Shown piece by piece: positions 52,196-63,812 of a stretch of 64,000 nt of DNA. The notes below the pieces were generated by a model. That model was given only the letters and a program-made list of their open reading frames with translations. It was not told the origin of the DNA and did no database searches. The DNA is from Calliopsis andreniformis (taxonomy: Eukaryota > Arthropoda > Insecta > Hymenoptera > Andrenidae). The stretch is from assembly GCF_051401765.1 (NCBI RefSeq), contig NW_027480449.1:4650001-4714000 (forward strand), given 5' to 3'. The first letter of the stretch is position 1. Each line of letters starts with the position of its first letter. Made by a program: the position numbers and the translations under genes.

Positions 52196-53553
52196 TTGAG
52201 GACTGAGGGCTGAAGGTTGAGGATTCAGGATTGAGGATTTAGGATTGTGGATTGAGGATTCACGATTGAGGATTGAAGATTGAGGATTGAGGATTGAGGA
52301 TTGAGGATTGATCATTGAAGATTGAGGATTCGGTATTGAGGATTGAAGAATGAGTATTGAGTATTGAGTATTGAGGATTGAGGATTGAAGATTGAGTATT
52401 GAGGATTGAAGATTGACGATTGAGGATTGAGGATTGAGGATTGAGGATTGAGGATTGAGGATTGAGGATTGAAGATTGAGGATTGGGGATTGAAGATTGA
52501 GGATTGAGGATTGAGGATTGAGGATTGAGGATTGAAGATTGAGTGATGAGGATTGAAGATTAAGATTGAGGATTGAGGTTTGAGGATTGAGGATTGAGGA
52601 TTGAGGATTGAAGATTGAGTATTGAGGATTGAAGATTGAGGATTGAGGATTGAGGATTCAGGATTGAGGATTGAAGATTGAGTACTGGGGATTGAAGATT
52701 AAGATTGAGGATTGAGGATTGAGGGTTGAGTATTGAGTATTGAGTATTGAGGATTGAGTATTGAAGATTGAGTATTGAGGATTGAAGATTGACGATTGAG
52801 GATTGAGGATTGAGGATTGAGGATTGAGGATTGAGGATTGAGGATTGAGGATTGAGGATTGAAGATTGAGTATTGGGGATTGAAGATTGAGGATTGAGGA
52901 TTGAGGATTGAACATTGAGGACTGAGGATTCAGGATTGAAGATTCAGTATTGAGGATAGAAGATTGAGGATTGAGGATTGAGGATTGAGGATTGAGGATT
53001 GAAGATTGAGTATTGGGGATTGAAGATTGAGGATTGCGGATTGAGGATTGAGGATTGAGGATTGAGGATTGAAGATTGAGTACTGAGGATTGAAGATTAA
53101 GATTGAGGATTGAGGATTGAGGATTGAGGATTGAGGATTGAGGATTCAAGATTGAGTATTGAGGATTGAAGATTGAGGATTGAGGATTGAGGATTGAGGA
53201 TTGAGGATTGGAGATTGAGTACTGAGGATTGAAGATTAAGATTGACGATTGAGGATTGAGGATTGAGGATTGAGGATTGAGGATTGAGGATTCAAGATTG
53301 AGGATTGCGTATTGAGGATAGAACATTGAGGATTGAGGATTGGGTATTGAGGATTGAGGATTGAGGATTGAAGATTGAATATTGATGATTGAAGATTGAG
53401 GATCGAGGATTGAGGGTTGTGGATTGAGGACGAGGACTGAGGGTTGAGTATTGATGTTTGAGGTCTGAGGATTGAGGGTTGAGGATTGAGAATTGAGGAT
53501 TGAGTATTGAGGATTGAAGACTGAGTGTTGAGGGTTGAGTGATGAGAATTGAT

Positions 53554-53653
53554 GTTTGTGGATAGAGATTTGAAGATTGCAGATTGAGTATTGAGTAGTG
53601 AAAACTGTGAATTGATGATATTCTCTTGAGGATTGAGGATTGACAACTGATTG
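53554..53653. repeat. Degenerate tract 29 (class h)
   Basis: Class h with GAGTAGTGAAAAC, shared only with tracts 31 and 32. Confidence 0.9.
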
Positions 53654-55455
53654 TTGAGGACTGAGGGCTGAAGGTTGAGGATTCAGGATTGAGGATTCAG
53701 GATTGTGGATTGAGGATTGAGGATTGAGAATTGAAGATTGAGGATTGAGTATTGGGGGTTGTGGATTGAGGACGAGGACTGAGGGTTGAGTATTGATGTT
53801 TGAGGTCTGAGGATTGAGGGTTGAGGATTGAGAATTGAGGATTGAGGATTGAAGATTGAGGATTGGGTACTGAGGATTGAAGAATGAGGATTGAGTATTG
53901 AGTATTGAGGATTGAGGATTGAGGATTGAGGATTGAAGATTGAGGATTAGGTATTGAGGATTGAAGAATGAGGATTGAGTATTGAGTATTGAGGATTGAG
54001 GATTGAAGATTGAGTATTGAGGATTGAAGGTTGACGATTGAGGATTGAGGATTGAGGATTGAGGATTGAGGATTGAGGATTGAGGATTGAAGATTGAGTA
54101 TTGGGTATTGAAGATTGAGGATTGAGGATTGAGGATTGTGGATTGAGGATTGAAGATTGAGTACTGAGGATTGAAGATTAAGATTGAGGATTGAGGATTG
54201 CGTATTGAGGACAGAACATTGAGGATTGAAGATTGAGTATTGAGGATTGAGAATTGAGGATTGAAAATTGAATATTGATGATTGAAGATTGAGGATCGAG
54301 GATTGAGTGTTGTGGATTGAGGACGAGGACTGAGGGTTGAGTATTGATGTTTGAGGTCTGAGGATTGAGGATTGAGGATTGCGAATTGAGGATTGAGGAT
54401 TGAGGATTGAAGATTGAGGATTGGGTGTTGAGGATTGAAGGATGAGGATTGAGGATTGAGGATTGAGAATTGAGGATTGAAGATTGAGGATTGAGGATTG
54501 AGGATTGAGGATTGAGGATTGAGGATTGAGGATTGAGGACTGAAGATTGAATATTGATGATTGAATATTGAGGATTGAGGATTGATGGTTGTGGATTGAG
54601 GACGAGGACTGAGGGTTGAGTATTGCTGTTTGAGGTCTGAGGATTGAGGACTGAGGATTGAGGATTGAAGATTGAGTGATGAGGATTGAAGATTAAGATT
54701 GAGGATTGAGGTTTGAGGATTGAGGATTGAGGATTGAGGATTGAAGATTGAGTATTGAGGATTGAGGATTGAGGATTGAGGATTGCGGATAGAAGATTGA
54801 GGATTGGGTATTGCGGATTGAACATTGAGGATTGAGGATTGAGGACGAGGACTGAGGGTTGAGTATTGATGTTTGAGGTCTGAGGATTGAGGGTTGAGGA
54901 TTGAGAATTGAGGATTGAGGATTGAAGATTGAGGATTGGGTATTGCGGATTGAACATTGAGGATTGAGGATTGAGGATTGAGGATTGAGGACTGAAGATT
55001 GAATATTGATGATTTAATATTGAGGATTGAGGATTGATGGTTGTGGATTGAGAACGAGGACTGAGGGCTGACTACTGCTGTTTGAGGTCTGAGGATTGAG
55101 GATTGAGCATTGAGGATTGAGGATTGCGGATAGAAGATTGAGGATTGGGTATTGCGGATTGAACATTGAGGATTGAGGATTGAGGATTGAGGATTGAGGA
55201 CTGAAGATTGAATATTGATGATTGAATATTGAGGATTGAGGATTGATGGTTGTGGATTGAGGACGAGGACTGACGGTTGAGTATTGCTGTTTGAGGTCTG
55301 AAGATTGAGGATTGAGGATTGAGGTTTGAGGATTGAGGATTGAAGATTGAGTACTGAGGATTGAAGATTAAGATTGAGGATTGATGATTGAGGATTGAGG
55401 TTTGAAGATTGAGGATTGGGGACTGAGTATTGAGGGTTGAGTGATGAGAATTGAT

Positions 55456-55555
55456 GCTTGTGGATAGAGGTCTGAAGGTTGCAGATTGAGTATTGAGTAT
55501 TGAAAACTGTGAATTGAGGATATTCTATTGAGGATTGAGGATTGACAACTGATTG
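55456..55555. repeat. Degenerate tract 30 (class g)
   Basis: ATATTCTATTG form with private GCTTGTGG and GAGGTCTGAAGGTTG. Confidence 0.87.
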
Positions 55556-55649
55556 TTGAGGACTTAGGGCTGAAGATTGAGGATTCAGTGTTGAGGATTC
55601 AGGATTGAGGTTTGAGGACTGAGGATTGAGGATTGAGGATTGAGGATTG

Positions 55650-57086
55650 AGGATTGAGGATTGAAGACTGAGGATTGGGTATTGAGGATTGAACATTGAG
55701 GATTGAGTGTTGAGGATAGAGGATTGAGGATTGAGGATTGAAGGTTGAATATTAATGACTGAATATTGAGGATTGAGGATTGAGGGTTGTGGATTGAGGA
55801 CGAGGACTGAGGGTTGAGTATTGATGTTTGAAGTCTGAGGATTCAGGATTGAAGATTGAGTATTGAGGATAGAAGATTGAGGATTGAGGATTGTCGATTA
55901 AGGATTGAGGATGAGGTCTGAGGGTTGAGGATTGAGGTTTGAGGACTGAGGACTGAGGATTGAGAATTGAGAATTGAGGATTGAGGATTGAGGATTGAAG
56001 ATTGAGGATTGGGTATTGAGGATTGAAGAATGAGGATTGAGGATTGAGGATTGAGGATTGAGGATTGAAGATTGAGTATTGAGCATTGAAGCCTGACGAT
56101 TGAGGATTGAGGATTGAGGATTGAGGATTGAGGATGGAGGATTGAAGATTGAGTATTGAGGATTGAAGATTGAGGATCGAGGGTTGAGGATTGAGGATTG
56201 AGGATAGAGGATTGAAGAATGAGGATTGAGGATTGAGGATTGAGGATTGAGGATTGAAGACTGAGTATTGAGGATTGAAGATTGAGGATTGAGGAGTGAG
56301 TATTGAAGATTGAGGATTTGGGACTGAGGATTGAAGGTTGGTGTTTGAGGATTGTGGATTGAGGATTGAGGATTGAGGGTTGAGGATTGAAGATTAAGAT
56401 TGAGGATTGAGGATTGAGGATTGAGGATTGAGGATTGAGGATTGAGGATTGAGGATTGAAGATTGAGGATTGCGTATTGAGGATAGAACATTGAGGATTG
56501 AGTATTGAGTATTGAGGATTGAGGATTGAGGATTGAAAATTGAATATTGATGATTGAAGATTGAGGATCGAGGATTGAGTGTTGTGGAATGAGGACGAGG
56601 ACTGAGGGTTGAGTATTGATGTTTGAGGTCTGAGGATTGAGGATTGAGGATTGAGGATTGAGGATTGAGGATTGAGGATTGAGGATTGAAGATTGAGGAT
56701 TGAGGATTGAAGACTGAGGATTGGGTATTGAGGATTGAACATTGAGGATTGAGTGTTGAGTATAGAGGATTGAGGATTGAGGATTGAAGGTTGAAAATTG
56801 ATGATTGAAGATTGAGGATCGAGGATTGAGGGTTGTGGATTGAGGACGAGGACTGAGGGTTGAGTATTGCTGTTTGAGGTCTGAGGATTGAGGATTGAGG
56901 ATTGAGAATTGAGGATTGAGGATTGAGGATTGAAGATTGAGAATTGGGTATTCAGGATTGAAGAATGAGGATTGAGGATTGAGGATTGAGTATTGAGGAT
57001 TGAAGACTGAGTGTTGAGGGTTGAATATTGAGGATTGAGGATTGAGGATTGAGCATTGAGGATTGAGGATTGCGGATTGAGGATTG
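55650..57086. repeat. Zone F2 1,437-bp repeat, copy 1
   Basis: TTTGAAGTCTGAGG at 55,827 recurs at 57,264 and 58,701, each 1,437 bp later, with the same flanking order (CGATTAAGG, GAGGATGAGGTCTG, GAAGCCTGACG, GGATTTGGGACTG, TTGCTGTTTGAGG). No degenerate tract lies inside this repeat, unlike most other higher-order units. Confidence 0.92.
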
Positions 57087-58523
57087 AGGATTGAGGATTG
57101 AAGACTGAGGATTGGGTATTGAGGATTGAACATTGAGGATTGAGTGTTGAGTATAGAGGATTGAGGATTGAGGATTGAAGGTTGAATATTAATGACTGAA
57201 TATTGAGGATTGAGGATTGAGGGTTGTGGATTGAGGACGAGGACTGAGGGTTGAGTATTGATGTTTGAAGTCTGAGGATTCAGGATTGAAGATTGAGTAT
57301 TGAGGATAGAAGATTGAGGATTGAGGATTGTCGATTAAGGATTGAGGATGAGGTCTGAGGGTTGAGGATTGAGGTTTGAGGACTGAGGACTGAGGATTGA
57401 GAATTGAGAATTGAGGATTGAGGATTGAGGATTGAAGATTGAGGATTGGGTATTGAGGATTGAAGAATGAGCATTGAGGATTGAGGATTGAGGATTGAGG
57501 ATTGAAGATTGAGTATTGAGCATTGAAGCCTGACGATTGAGGATTGAGGATTGAGGATTGAGGATTGAGGATGGAGGATTGAAGATTGAGTATTGAGGAT
57601 TGAAGATTGAGGATCGAGGGTTGAGGATTGAGGATTGAGGATAGAGGATTGAAGAATGAGGATTGAGGATTGAGGATTGAGGATTGAGGATTGAAGACTG
57701 AGTATTGAGGATTGAAGATTGAGGATTGAGGAGTGAGTATTGAAGATTGAGGATTTGGGACTGAGGATTGAAGGTTGGTGTTTGAGGATTGTGGATTGAG
57801 GATTGAGGATTGAGGGTTGAGGATTGAAGATTAAGATTGAGGATTGAGGATTGAGGATTGAGGATTGAGGATTGAGGATTGAGGATTGAGGATTGAAGAT
57901 TGAGGATTGCGTATTGAGGATAGAACATTGAGGATTGAGTATTGAGTATTGAGGATTGAGGATTGAGGATTGAAAATTGAATATTGATGATTGAAGATTG
58001 AGGATCGAGGATTGAGTGTTGTGGAATGAGGACGAGGACTGAGGGTTGAGTATTGATGTTTGAGGTCTGAGGATTGAGGATTGAGGATTGAGGATTGAGG
58101 ATTGAGGATTGAGGATTGAGGATTGAAGATTGAGGATTGAGGATTGAAGACTGAGGATTGGGTATTGAGGATTGAACATTGAGGATTGAGTGTTGAGTAT
58201 AGAGGATTGAGGATTGAGGATTGAAGGTTGAATATTGATGATTGAAGATTGAGGATCGAGGATTGAGGGTTGTGGATTGAGGACGAGGACTGAGGGTTGA
58301 GTATTGCTGTTTGAGGTCTGAGGATTGAGGATTGAGGATTGAGAATTGAGGATTGAGGATTGAGGATTGAAGATTGAGAATTGGGTATTCAGGATTGAAG
58401 AATGAGGATTGAGGATTGAGGATTGAGTATTGAGGATTGAAGACTGAGTGTTGAGGGTTGAATATTGAGGATTGAGGATTGAGGATTGAGCATTGAGGAT
58501 TGAGGATTGCGGATTGAGGATTG
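57087..58523. repeat. Zone F2 1,437-bp repeat, copy 2
   Basis: It is nearly identical to copy 1. Differences seen include GAATGAGCATTG near 57,469 for GAATGAGGATTG, and GGTTGAATATTG near 58,223 for GGTTGAAAATTG. The length is 205 heptamers plus two bases, so register-shifting units are conserved between the copies. Confidence 0.92.
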
Positions 58524-59050
58524 AGGATTGAGGATTGAAGACTGAGGATTGGGTATTGAGGATTGAACATTGAGGATTGAGTGTTGAGTATAGAGGATTG
58601 AGGATTGAGGATTGAAGGTTGAATATTAATGACTGAATATTGAGGATTGAGGATTGAGGGTTGTGGATTGAGGACGAGGACTGAGGGTTGAGTATTGATG
58701 TTTGAAGTCTGAGGATTCAGGATTGAAGATTGAGTATTGAGGATAGAAGATTGAGGATTGAGGATTGTCGATTAAGGATTGAGGATGAGGTCTGAGGGTT
58801 GAGGATTGAGGTTTGAGGACTGAGGACTGAGGATTGAGAATTGAGAATTGAGGATTGAGGATTGAGGATTGAAGATTGAGGACTGGGTATTGAGGATTGA
58901 AGAATGAGGATTGAGGATTGAGGATTGAGGATAGAGGATTGAAGATTGAGTATTGAGCATTGAAGCCTGACGATTGAGGATTGAGGATTGAGGATTGAGG
59001 ATTGAGGATGGAGGATTGAAGATTGAGTATTGAGGATTGAAGATTGAGGA
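58524..59050. repeat. Zone F2 1,437-bp repeat, partial copy 3
   Basis: It follows copies 1 and 2 through TTTGAAGTCTGAGG at 58,701 and GAAGCCTGACG near 58,962, then leaves them after GAGGATCGAGG near 59,055. From there the sequence belongs to a block shared with 62,300. Confidence 0.85.
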
Positions 59051-59529
59051 TCGAGGATTGAGGATTGAGGATTGAGGATTGAGGATTGAGGATTGAGGAT
59101 TGAGGATTGAGGATTCAAGATTGAGTATTGAGAATTGAAGATTGAGGATTGAGGATTGAGGATTGAGGATTGAGGATTGGAGATTGAGTACTGAGGATTG
59201 AAGATTAAGATTGACGATTGAGGATTGAGGATTGAGGATTGAGGATTGAGGATTGAGGATTGAGGATTCAAGATTGAGGATTGCGTATTGAGGATAGAAC
59301 ATTGAGGATTGAGGATTGGGTATTGAGGATTGAGGATTGAGGATTGAAGATTGAATATTGATGATTGAAGATTGAGGATCGAGGATTGAGGGTTGTGGAT
59401 TGAGGACGAGGACTGAGGGTTGAGTATTGATGTTTGAGGTCTGAGGATTGAGGGTTGAGGATTGAGAATTGAGGATTGAGTATTGAGGATTGAAGACTGA
59501 GTGTTGAGGGTTGAGTAATGAGAATTGAT

Positions 59530-59629
59530 GTTTGTGGATAGAGATTTGAAGATTGCAGATTGAGTATTGAGTAGTGAAAACTGTGAATTGATGATATTCT
59601 CTTGAGGATTGAGGATTGACAACTGATTG
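59530..59629. repeat. Degenerate tract 31 (class h)
   Basis: GAGTAGTGAAAAC subtype, preceded by GAGTAATGAG where most have GAGTGATGAG. Confidence 0.9.
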
Positions 59630-60560
59630 TTGAGGACTGAGGGCTGAAGGTTGAGGATTCAGGATTGAGGATTCACGATTGTGGATTGAGGATTGAGGAT
59701 TGAGAATTGAAGATTGAGGATTGAGTATTGGGGGTTGTGGATTGAGCACGAGGACTGAGGGTTGAGTATTGATGTTTGAGGTCTGAGGATTGAGGGTTGA
59801 GGATTGAGAATTGAGGATTGAGGATTGAAGATTGAGGATTGGGTACTGAGGATTGAAGAATGAGTATTGAGTATTGAGTATTGAGGATTGAGGATTGAGG
59901 ATTGAGGATTGAAGATTGAGGATTAGGTATTGAGGATTGAAGAATGAGGATTGAGTATTGAGTATTGAGGATTGAGGATTGAAGATTGAGTATTGAGGAT
60001 TGAAGATTGACGATTGAGGATTGAGGATTGAGGATTGAGGATTGAGGATTGAGGATTGAGGATTGAGGATTGTGGATTCAGGATTGAAGATTGAGTACTG
60101 AGGATTGAAGATTAAGATTGAGGATTGAGGATTGAGGATTGAGGATTGAGGATTGAGGATTGAAGATTGAGTATTGAGGATTGAAGATTGAGGATTGAGG
60201 ATTGAGGATTGAGGATTGAAGATTGAGTATTGAGGATTGATGATTGAGGATTGAGGATTGAGGATTGAGGATTGAGGATTGAGGATGGAGGATTGAAGAT
60301 TGAGTATTGAGGATTGAAGATTGAGGATCGAGGATTGAGGATTGAGGATTGAGGATAGAGGATTGAAGAATGAGGATTGAGGATTGAGGATTAAGGATTG
60401 AGGATTGAAGACTGAGTATTGAGGATTGAAGATTGAGGATTGAGGAGTGAGTATTGAAGATTGAGGATTTGGGACTGAGGATTGAAGATTGGTGTTTGAG
60501 GATTGTGGATTGAGGATTGAGGATTGAGGGTTGAGGATTGAAGATTAAGATTGAGGACTG

Positions 60561-61671
60561 AGGATTGAGGATTGAGGATTGAGGATTGAAGATTGAGGAT
60601 TGGGTATTGAGGATTGAAGAATGAGCATTGAGGATTGAGGATTGAGGATTGAGCATTGAAGATTGAGTATTGAGGATTGAAGGTTGACGATTGAGGATTG
60701 AGGATTGAGGATTGAGGATTGAGGATTGAGGATTGAGGATTGAGGATTGAAGATTGAGTATTGAGGATTGAAGATTGAGGATTGTGGATTGGGAATTGAC
60801 GATTGAGGATTGAAGATTGAGGATTGAGGATTGAGGATTGAGGATTGAGGATTGAAGATTGAGGATTGGGTATTGAGGATTGAAGAATGAGGGTTGAGTA
60901 TTGAGTATTGAGGATTGAGGATTGAAGATTGAGCATTGAGGATTGAAGGTTGACGATTGAGGATTGAGGATTGAGGATTGATGATTGAGGATTGAGGATT
61001 GAGGATTGAAGATTGAGTATTGGGGATTGAAGATTGAGGATTGAGGATTGAGGATTGAGGATTGAGGATTGAGGATTGAAGATTGAGTACTGAGGATTGA
61101 AGATTAAGATTGAGGATTGAGGATTGAGGATTGAGGATTGAGGATTGAGGATTCAAGATTGAGTATTGAGGATTGAAGATTGAGGATTGAGGATTGAGGA
61201 TTGAGGATTGAGGATTGGAGATTGAGTACTGAGGATTGAAGATTAAGATTGACGATTGAGGATTGAGGATTGAGGATTGAGGATTGAGGATTGAGGATTC
61301 AAGATTGAGGATTGCGTATTGAGGATAGAACATTGAGGATTGAGGATTGGGTATTGAGGATTGAGGATTGAGGATTGAAGATTGAATATTGATGATTGAA
61401 GATTGAGGATCGAGGATTGAGGGTTGTGTATTGAGGACGAGGACTGAGGGTTGAGTATCGATGTTTGAGGTCTGAGGATTGAGGGTTGAGGATTGAGAAT
61501 TGAGGATTGAGGATTGAGGATTGCGGATTGAGGATTGAGGATTGAGGATTCAAGACTGAGGATTGGGTATTGAGGATTGAACATTGAGGATTGAGTGTTG
61601 AGTATAGAGGATTGAGGATTGAGGATTGAAGGTTGAATATTAATGACTGAATATTGAGGATTGAGGATTGA
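60561..61671. repeat. Zone F tract between the 3,252-bp-spaced copies
   Basis: This is heptamer array rich in GATTAAGATTG and GATTGGAGATTG tracts like those near 53,200 and 59,170. Near 61,540 to 61,670 it adds a truncated echo of the AAGACTGAGGATTGGG to ATATTAATGACTG run, which occurs again from 61,791. I see no unique sequence or gene here. Confidence 0.72.
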
Positions 61672-63812
61672 GGATTGAGTATTGAGGATTGAAGACTGAG
61701 TGTTGAGGGTTGAACATTGAGGATTGAGGATTGAGGATTGAGCATTGAGGATTGAGGATTGCGGATTGAGGATTGAGGATTGAGGATTGAAGACTGAGGA
61801 TTGGGTATTGAGGATTGAACATTGAGGATTGAGTGTTGAGTATAGAGGATTGAGGATTGAGGATTGAAGGTTGAATATTAATGACTGAATATTGAGGATT
61901 GAGGATTGAGGGTTGTGGATTGAGGACGAGGACTGAGGGTTGAGTATTGATGTTTGAAGTCTGAGTATTCAGGATTGAAGATTGAGTATTGAGGATAGAA
62001 GATTGAGGATTGAGGATTGTCGATTAAGGATTGAGGATGAGGTCTGAGGGTTGAGGATTGAGGTTTGAGGACTGAGGACTGAGGATTGAGAATTGAGAAT
62101 TGAGGATTGAGGATTGAGGATTGAAGATTGAGGATTGGGTATTGAGGATTGAAGAATGAGGATTGAGGATTGAGGATTGAGGATAGAGGATTGAAGATTG
62201 AGTATTGAGCATTGAAGCCTGACGATTGAGGATTGAGGATTGAGGATTGAGGATTGAGGATGGAGGATTGAAGATTGAGTATTGAGGATTGAAGATTGAG
62301 GATCGAGGATTGAGGATTGAGGATTGAGGATTGAGGATTGAGGATTGAGGATTGAGGATTGAGGATTGAGGATTCAAGATTGAGTATTGAGAATTGAAGA
62401 TTGAGGATTGAGGATTGAGGATTGAGGATTGAGGATTGGAGATTGAGTACTGAGGATTGAAGATTAAGATTGACGATTGAGGATTGAGGATTGAGGATTG
62501 AGGATTGAGGATTGAGGATTCAAGATTGAGGATTGCGTATTGAGGATAGAACATTGAGGATTGAGGATTGGGTATTGAGGATTGAGGATTGAGGATTGAA
62601 GATTGAATATTGATGATTGAAGATTGAGGATCGAGGATTGAGGGTTGTGGATTGAGGACGAGGACTGAGGGTTGAGTATTGATGTTTGAGGTCTGAGGAT
62701 TGAGGGTTGAGGATTGAGAATTGAGGATTGAGTATTGAGGATTGAAGACTGAGTGTTGAGGGTTGAGTAATGAGAATTGATGTTTGTGGATAGAGATTTG
62801 AAGATTGCAGATTGAGTATTGAGTAGTGAAAACTGTGAATTGATGATATTCTCTTGAGGATTGAGGATTGACAACTGATTGTTGAGGACTGAGGGCTGAA
62901 GGTTGAGGATTCAGGATTGAGGATTCACGATTGTGGATTGAGGATTGAGGATTGAGAATTGAAGATTGAGGATTGAGTATTGGTGGTTGTGGATTGAGCA
63001 CGAGGACTGAGGGTTGAGTATTGATGTTTGAGGTCTGAGGATTGAGGGTTGAGGATTGAGAATTGCGGATTGAGGATTGAAGATTGAGGATTGGGTACTG
63101 AGGATTGAAGAATGAGTATTGAGTATTGAGTATTGAGGATTGAGGATTGAGGATTGAGGATTGAAGATTGAGGATTAGGTATTGAGGATTGAAGAATGAG
63201 GATTGAGTATTGAGTATTGAGGATTGAGGATTGAAGATTGAGTATTGAGGATTGAAGATTGACGATTGAGGATTGAGGATTGAGGATTGAGGATTGAGGA
63301 TTGAGGATTGAGGATTGAGGATTGTGGATTCAGGATTGAAGATTGAGTACTGAGGATTGAAGATTAAGATTGAGGATTGAGGATTGAGGATTGAGGATTG
63401 AGGATTGAGGATTGAAGATTGAGTATTGAGGATTGAAGATTGAGGATTGAGGATTGAGGATTGAGGATTGAAGATTGAGTATTGAGGATTGAAGATTGAG
63501 GATTGAGGATTGAGGATTGAGGATTGAGGATTGAGGATGGAGGATTGAAGATTGAGTATTGAGGATTGAAGATTGAGGATCGAGGATTGAGGATTGAGGA
63601 TTGAGGATAGAGGATTGAAGAATGAGGATTGAGGATTGAGGATTAAGGATTGAGGATTGAAGACTGAGTATTGAGGATTGAAGATTGAGGATTGAGGAGT
63701 GAGTATTGAAGATTGAGGATTTGGGACTGAGGATTGAAGATTGGTGTTTGAGGATTGTGGATTGAGGATTGAGGATTGAGGGTTGAGGATTGAAGATTAA
63801 GATTGAGGATTG
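61672..63812. repeat. Zone F3 2.1-kb block, copy 2
   Basis: It is the partner of 58,420 to 60,560. Private changes include GTCTGAGTATTCAGG near 61,960 for GTCTGAGGATTCAGG, and GGTGGTTGTGG near 62,982 for GGGGGTTGTGG. Confidence 0.9.
62782..62881. repeat. Degenerate tract 32 (class h)
   Basis: Same as tract 31, 3,252 bp later. Confidence 0.9.

Larger units (their letters stand above)
48362..55649. repeat. Zone F1, irregular 1.4 to 2.0 kb units
   Basis: Degenerate tracts at 48,642, 50,667, 52,096, 53,554 and 55,456 give spacings of 2,025, 1,429, 1,458 and 1,902 bp. Between them the order of variant tracts is largely shared, with TTGCTGTTTGAGG and GGGTATTCAGG as local signatures. The six-base unit TTAAGA recurs here many times. 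Length differences come from gain or loss of internal blocks, including a 104-bp duplication near 51,200. Confidence 0.8.
52658..55696 (-). other. Longest open minus-strand frame (1,012 codons), judged non-coding
   Basis: The frame reads only variants of the heptapeptide SSILNPQ from end to end. It has no recognisable domain, no signal peptide and no composition change. The overlapping minus frames in the same area are also open and give the same peptide series, as expected from a stop-free 7-bp unit. The start and end are set by chance units: a CAT-bearing unit supplies ATG, and TTCAGGA or TTAAGA units supply stops. The frame is unusually long because such stop-making units happen to fall in other frames here. 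If it were ever transcribed and translated the product would be a polar, low-complexity polypeptide. Nothing in the sequence suggests that. Confidence 0.85.
58420..60560. repeat. Zone F3 2.1-kb block, copy 1 (3,252-bp spacing)
   Basis: Matching landmarks lie 3,252 bp apart: AGACTGAGTG at 58,441 and 61,693, TTTGAAGTC at 58,701 and 61,953, the degenerate tract at 59,530 and 62,782, and ATTGTGGATTCAGG near 60,069 and 63,321. The copies separate near 60,560 and 63,812. It overlaps the partial third copy of the 1,437-bp repeat, so the larger block includes the end of the smaller array. Confidence 0.9.

Noticed and set aside
52658..55696. 1,012-codon minus-strand frame as a giant repeat-protein gene
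   Set aside because: It encodes only SSILNPQ variants, the other minus frames nearby are open as well with the same peptide, and frame ends are set by chance TTCAGGA or TTAAGA units. No domain, promoter or ribosome binding site is visible.
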